Below, piece by piece: positions 58,887-64,000 of a stretch of DNA of 64,000 bases. The notes under the pieces were generated by a model. The model saw only the letters and a list, made by a program, of their open reading frames with translations. It was not told the origin of the DNA and did not search any database. The DNA comes from Hysterangium stoloniferum. Its lineage: Eukaryota; Basidiomycota; Agaricomycetes; Hysterangiales; Hysterangiaceae. The position numbers and the translations under genes were made by a program. The DNA is taken from contig WHVD01000033.1 in NCBI GenBank assembly GCA_015178975.1, forward strand, positions 620,001 through 684,000, given 5' to 3'. Within the stretch, counting starts at the first letter, position 1; every line of letters begins with the position of its first letter.

Positions 58887-60796
58887 TCGACGCGGCCAAA
58901 GTCAAAAGCCAGCGACAGAGTTTAGAACTAGGTTAGATTTGAATTGGTAGCTGGCAACACGACGCGCCGTGCAGTGGATGACTAATTTTCGTAAAATCAC
59001 ATTCTAGTCTCCGCCAATCATGGCGCGTCTACACATCAGTTTTGCTTTGGCAGCTGCATGATGAAAATACAGTAGACTTGCTCGTAATGCATCGCATCGG
59101 GGAGCCCAATTTCGCCCAATTTCCTATGCATGATGAGCTGTTTAGCAGGCAGGCGCCCAAGTCGTTCTGACCTAACCCTATGCATTTAACATGAGCAATA
59201 TGCATGAGCGTATATATTACTTTACATATATACGATTATGAAGTTATGCATTATGAGCAACTCGACTGTATATCATGCTTATTACAAGCCTCGGCAAGTC
59301 AACAAACCAAGTTTGCGAAACACTGTCGAAGACAAGTGATTCTTATTAGGCATTAAAACATCGAAATTGATCAACCGTTTTCTTTAAGCATGTAATTCCT
59401 AAAAATATACAAGAAACCTGAAATTGCTCCGTTTCCTGGCATACTTCGTGTTTTTATTTGTAATCTATAAATTAGCCGACACAGAGATAATTACACAGCC
59501 CCAAGATCCACATTCAGATAGCCTTCAAGATCTTCCAAAGATCATATAGTAACGCGGGTCGGTGGCATCTAATACATATAACTCAACACAAAGGCACTCA
59601 ACACGGGAAATGCACCGGAAAGGGAGGAAACCGAGAATTTCACTTGAAACACCGTGTTATATATATAGAGCCACGTCGCAGATACATGTTTGCCAGAAAG
59701 TCCGTAAAGTTCCAACCAAGGTGAACCATGCCAGAATGTTTGAGTTTGTGCTGACCACCAGTTTCCCTGTGTAATTTCTCCTCTCTATACTCACCAAAGT
59801 TATCCCTCCATGTGAATCTGATTTATAACATTTGTCAGTCAAATGCTATGCGAGATGATCACTGTTGTATCCATGTAGGCACTTCGTCATTACCGGTAAA
59901 TCCGCACCCAGGCATGCTCCGCAAACTCTTAATATTCTCAAGTAGAGATTTGTGCCATATGCCCATGTCCAAGTAAGTGCCCTCACTGCTCTGGCCTTAG
60001 GAAGTCATAGTAACTAACTAGGCTTAGTCCCTTGTGTCTGGAAATGTCTTTATCTGTTATGCTTCTAAGTTCAAATCTAAGGCATATTTGGTTTACTGCA
60101 CGAGAGACTTCGTTTTATTCATAACAGTACGCGCTGAACGTGTCTGGCTGGAAAGGTTTCGAGGATAGAACCATGCCGTGCCAATGGGTTTTGTATATAT
60201 CTAATTAAAGACAAGTACACTATAAAATAATTTGTCCTAAATTTCCACCTCACATAAGCCAATTACAGGCACACTAAACTTTGTAATTATAGAATGTCCG
60301 AAAGAAGGATAGACCTGCCTAAGCATGAAGATTTGTATATTGTAATGTTCGGACGGGCGAGGCCAAGTCCTACCTGAGGTAGTCCGAATACAGCTATGGT
60401 ACAGTCGAGAGATACAATAAGTTACACATAGACCCAATCCATATAGAGCGGAAAATGTTAGACCAGAGTGCTCGTAGAGTCCATGGTAGATACTGATTCG
60501 TATCTACCGTGATGGGGCTCGAATCTCATGGGCAACAAAGTTGATTGTTTTAACTCTGTCAAAGCGCCTTGGTGTGCCGCCGTTTCTCGGATGTTTAACT
60601 AGTATTTTGTGAGTTTCTCCAAATCAAATTAGCCGCACCGAACACTTACCAGCATCCGACATGCTAAAACAGATTGGAATCCAATGTGGCAACTGCAAAA
60701 GTTGATATCATGCATAGTTAGCCGCTAGACAGTCCGAATTGGGTCGTGTCCATACCCTACGAACATCCCGTATAAAGGGAGCTGTCGAGATTAAGT
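58887..60796. other. Intergenic, 1.9 kb, nothing recognised
   Basis: AT-rich with no convincing gene. A perfect hairpin GGTAGATAC/GTATCTACC at about 60484-60507 is followed by a B-box-like GGCTCGAATCT, but no full tRNA cloverleaf could be drawn. Confidence 0.4.
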
Positions 60797-61503
60797 TTAG
60801 TACCTAAGCGCCATAATTTTAGAGCATATTTTTTTAACTAACCGGCGCAATGTACCAGGCAAGAAAATTGGCCTATGAGAGACAAGATATTGAGTATATA
60901 GCAAAACGCACACTTGCCCGTGGTATAAGGCAAGACGTACAACGGTGAAAAGAGTGATGCCACCGAAATACAGAACCGAATCCCGGATGAGAACGACCAT
61001 GAGCTTCGATGACTTGAGCATTGCTTTGCGAGCCTCAAGAACAGTCTTCCACAGTGCGAGCAGGAGGAGGATTGATTCAAATGTCATGGATGGCACCCAG
61101 TACCAGTAACACCAAAGGGGGATGTTGAGAGGGGCACACCCACTAAACTGGCTACGTAAAGTCTCGTTTGCTTTAGAGAGGGGTTAATGTAGCTCCACTA
61201 TTGACCACATTAGACTTACATTTGAAGTTGTGAGTGATCACTCCAATCAAAACAGTCTCGGTTGTGAAGGCAATCACGTATCTATACAATTAAAAGGTTG
61301 TTTGACAATAAGCCAATCATACTCACAACACGAGCAATACTGCCAATAGCTTGCGGTTACAGTCGAACATCGCATAAAGGCGGAGAATAAGAACTCCTGT
61401 AAATATTTAGCCAGTATACATTCTAAGGAGGTCATTCTTACCTCCAACTACCATGTGTTCAGCCCCAGCAGAGTAGCCCACATATTGGAACCAAAATGTG
61501 CAA
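60797..61503 (-). CDS. Multi-pass membrane protein, DUF6533-like (5' end unresolved)
   Basis: Four in-frame exons are supported: 61503-61442, 61396-61327, 61281-61220 and 61170-60797, with 45-49 nt introns and GT..AG ends. They encode at least four hydrophobic segments (around GVLILRLYAM, LLAVLLVLYVIAF, NIPLWCYWYWVPSM and TFESILLLLALW), then the cytosolic-looking KTVLEARKAMLK and a further segment (LYFGGITLFTVV). The order matches the large basidiomycete family of seven-pass membrane proteins annotated DUF6533, of unknown function. The first exons should lie right of 61503 but were not resolved; TNNTVLNVRHPAPN near 61620-61665 is a weak candidate. A decayed copy cannot be excluded. Confidence 0.6.
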
Positions 61504-62897
61504 CTGACGCAAAAAAAACTGTAGCATCAGGAGATAACGTTGGCTGACGCCATGTTGAACTCACAACTAATGCTCAGTAAGACTTAAGGTGATCGCGTAG
61601 GAATAAATGACGGCTCACGTTTGGTGCCGGATGTCTGACATTAAGGACTGTGTTATTTGTTAGCGAATTTCAACCAGAGCGGTGAAAGTCGGTTGAACCT
61701 ATATTGTGAAAGCTAATGAAGCTGTTAGCTCAATAAGATGACTCATGCCATCATGGGACTCACATTATATTGAATGCTCTACACGAAAAAAAAAGGACCA
61801 CGTTAATTCTAACCTCCACGCGGCCGTCTGGCAATCGCAAAGAGAAGTGCTTACGGCCAGTATCGACACTTGATTATTGGTAAGTTAACTGATGGATGAG
61901 ACAGAAAGAAAAGGGATTTACAAAGAAGAATAGCCAACGAGACAAAGTCCCCCCTCGACCGTTCCAGAAGTACTTAACCTACTCAATATTAAATACATGG
62001 CGTCTCTCGTTTTCTGTGGCTTACTTCGACGTCTAGCGTCAATACTATAATGCCAATTAGAAACTGGAAGGAGAGGAAGATTATAACACGGTAGCTCACA
62101 AATATCATACATTAAAACACAGAGGGGTACGACTCCATACGGTGACTACCAGTTAAGACTTGCTTTCAGACTATTGACACAAAATGCCACTTACTCCACA
62201 AAGCCCCTGTTATACGATAAATTTGCGTGACTAAAACCACGATTGAACCCTGTAGGGAACTGGGGTCCGTAACGCTTGACATTATAAGCGGGCAATAGGA
62301 TAAGCTCTCACAGAGAGGGGAAAACGCAAGGTTGAGGAAATATTTTCGGGGTACTTATATAGGTCAAGTTTGGAAATTACATAATCCCCATCATTATTTA
62401 GTTGGACCTGGCTCTGGATTGATAAGTGATGAAGGGGGCTGATCTATCCGAATCGAACGAACCATAACTTGAGTATAGTGAATTACCCCCTGCGTCAGTA
62501 GGTCCGGTTATTGTTTACAATTTATGGGTCAAGGCAAGGGTGTTGGATATTGAGGATGTAGGTTTGCAAGATACATGGAGCTGAAGAGTTGCTCAGGGAT
62601 GTTTGGGCGGTTTACTGGGTATATAAAGCGACAAGTATCCTCATCCGTTTGTAACGAGTTACTGCCATGTACTCTGCGAAACGGAAAGCTATTCAGTCTT
62701 CGGAGCAGCACAGATTATTTTAATAAGGGGTGCTCACATTAGGTTATAATAAGGGGGGCGGCTCCCACTTATTTAGAAGCGACGCTTGACAGGATGATAT
62801 CATGATCACACGAACTGCCAAGTGCAGTCATATAACCTTTTCGCTTGAATTCCTCTCGACGCTTATGGTTATTTTCTAGTAATTTGTCATGTTTTCA
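61504..62897. other. Intergenic, nothing recognised
   Basis: Holds perhaps the missing 5' exons of the membrane protein gene; otherwise AT-rich with short random frames. Confidence 0.4.
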
Positions 62898-63065
62898 GTC
62901 GCGGTTGATGGGACGTCCACGAATCGCATTATCATACTTAGGCACACTCTTGAAATGATCAGCAATGCGTGGATCCAGCTTACGTGATATGCACAGGAAC
63001 AAAAGCTGGTGCCACTGCTGACTGCCCTTGGTGCACCGCAAGATCTTTCCCCAAGGAGATGTATT
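62898..63065 (-). pseudogene. Short unidentified coding fragment
   Basis: A 55-codon frame with protein-like composition: SPWGKILRCTKG, WHQLLFLCISRKLD and KYDNAIRGRPINRD. Upstream it runs into a stop and AT-rich sequence. It may be a fragment of a transposase or of a decayed gene; I do not recognise it. Confidence 0.3.
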
Positions 63066-63755
63066 TTAGGAAATGAATTTTTTGTACTAAACTTGTAACA
63101 GAGACCTTTTGTAAAAGTGGAAACAAAGGTACTAGGTTGAATTAGTAAATGACACATCTAGTTTCAATGTTGTGCATGCTAAAATATACTTAAAAAATGA
63201 CATTTCATCAGCATTTTGTAACTACATGAAATGAATCATTTAGGAAATGTATTAAGGCTGTACAAAGTGTTTCCAAAATTCAAACTTTGTCGTCTCCAGA
63301 GCAACCCATGCACAAAATTTTAAAGTTTGGACATATTTTGTACTAAGTGACTCATTTTTTGGATAAATTACCTGACTAAAAAGGTCCATCTTACAGGTGT
63401 GGTTCGGTACAAAGCGAAATTCATTTTTAAATGTTCATTTCCTGGGAAGGGATTACGCGGTGTATCAGGTCACCTCGGGAGTGTGCCTGCATTTAAGCGG
63501 GGCCAGCTGCCCAGCTGCTCATTCTGATATGTATTTATCATGCCTTGAATCAGGCAAGTGATGTTGTCGATTGGAAATTGTGAACAATTTCACAGGTAAT
63601 TAATAGTGGATGTGGCAACGACCATGCGACAACTATTCACAATCAAAGATATTTGTATGGATCCTAGCATCATACGGCGCCCATTTTAAAACTGTAGGAA
63701 CTACGTATCTCAACTCAATTAGAACTTGAGCCACCGGACAACTCTCAAAGGACAG
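63066..63755. other. AT-rich spacer, possible small inverted-repeat element
   Basis: AGGAAATGAA near 63070 is mirrored by TTCATTTCCT near 63437-63446, bounding about 377 bp of AT-rich DNA with internal repeats of AGGAAATG. No target duplication was seen, so a MITE is only possible. Confidence 0.25.
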
Positions 63756-64000
63756 TTAGAGCTCAAGGGAAGGAGTTACCATTGTGATCCATCTCTTTGG
63801 GGCAACCAGCAGGAGTGGGAAGTTCCGAAAATGCGCAGCACAATAACCTTCATCAATTTTAAGGCCATTATATTCTAGAATGGCTCTGCGTGTCTTGAGC
63901 ATCGACCGCAAAGGCCGAAGCGCAGCAGGGTATGCCAAGCACAACAACCGGTGGAATACGCGAAGTACAGCAAAACTAGTGGGGTGAGCTGGGAATTCAC
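63756..64000 (-). CDS. Partial exon at window edge, unidentified
   Basis: The minus-strand frame is open from the window edge to 63756. It reads LLCLAYPAALRPLRSM, KTRRAILEYNGLKIDEGYC and APKRWITM followed by a GTAACT that could be a splice donor, so the true exon may end near 63780. Composition is protein-like, but no family is recognised. Confidence 0.3.
   Translation of the reverse strand, partial: EFPAHPTSFAVLRVFHRLLCLAYPAALRPLRSMLKTRRAILEYNGLKIDEGYCAAHFRNFPLLLVAPKRWITMVTPSLEL

Noticed and set aside
60484-60530. tRNA gene
   Set aside because: A perfect hairpin and a B-box-like motif are present, but acceptor and T stems do not pair.

Overview
The window looks like nuclear DNA of a mushroom-forming basidiomycete (Agaricomycetes). 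The support is the roughly 47-66 nt introns with GT..AG ends, chromodomain-bearing Ty3/Gypsy elements, the mushroom-type gene families recognised (a DUF7918-like protein and a DUF6533-like membrane protein), and CpG-biased decay of repeat copies. No rRNA, intact tRNA, CRISPR or prokaryotic feature was seen.

Positions 1 to about 41,100 form a nest of LTR retrotransposon fossils. From left to right: a Gypsy fragment cut by the window edge (1-818); an LTR of family D (819-1447); two pieces of a second Gypsy family C (1448-4575 and 5946-7907), with an intact-looking spliced gene between them on the opposite strand (4864-5917) that carries a Zn2Cys6-type cysteine cluster; a minus-strand LTR of family A (7908-8316 and 20336-20570) split by a 12.0-kb minus-strand Gypsy element B (8317-20335); an inverted copy of an accessory retroelement ORF (20571-22599); a 12.3-kb plus-strand mosaic Gypsy element (22600-34932); the rest of a second family D LTR (34933-35371); and a minus-strand Ty1/Copia element (35884-41010) bracketed by inverted 109-bp arms. 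Solo LTRs of a further family, E, sit inside both big Gypsy elements. Short target duplications (ACACC/ATACC, GACAA, CTGCG, GGAAG) give the insertion order.

The two large Gypsy elements share an unusual layout: gag, protease, RT, RNase H, integrase and chromodomain are followed, where env would sit, by a further ORF of about 2 kb. It has a basic N-terminus, proline-rich repeats and a conserved C-terminal domain, but no signal peptide or membrane segment. I do not recognise it. It and the antisense zinc-cluster gene are the best candidates for undescribed biology here.

Positions 41,120-64,000 are gene-bearing host DNA with small dispersed repeats. Gene models: an OTU-type deubiquitinase (42219-44190, six exons); a small conserved hypothetical (45338-45667); a DUF7918-like gene (46511-48295); a secreted acidic protein gene (50699-51469) with a broken tandem paralogue (49654-49863); a mitochondrial two-RRM RNA-binding protein (53627-54533, three exons); an AGC-type kinase (56373-58886, eight exons); a multi-pass membrane protein (60797-61503, 5' end unresolved); and a partial exon at the right edge. 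Between them lie a MITE-like repeat in two copies, a tRNA-derived SINE-like family and one young-looking A-tailed retroinsertion. The host genes do not form an obvious pathway.
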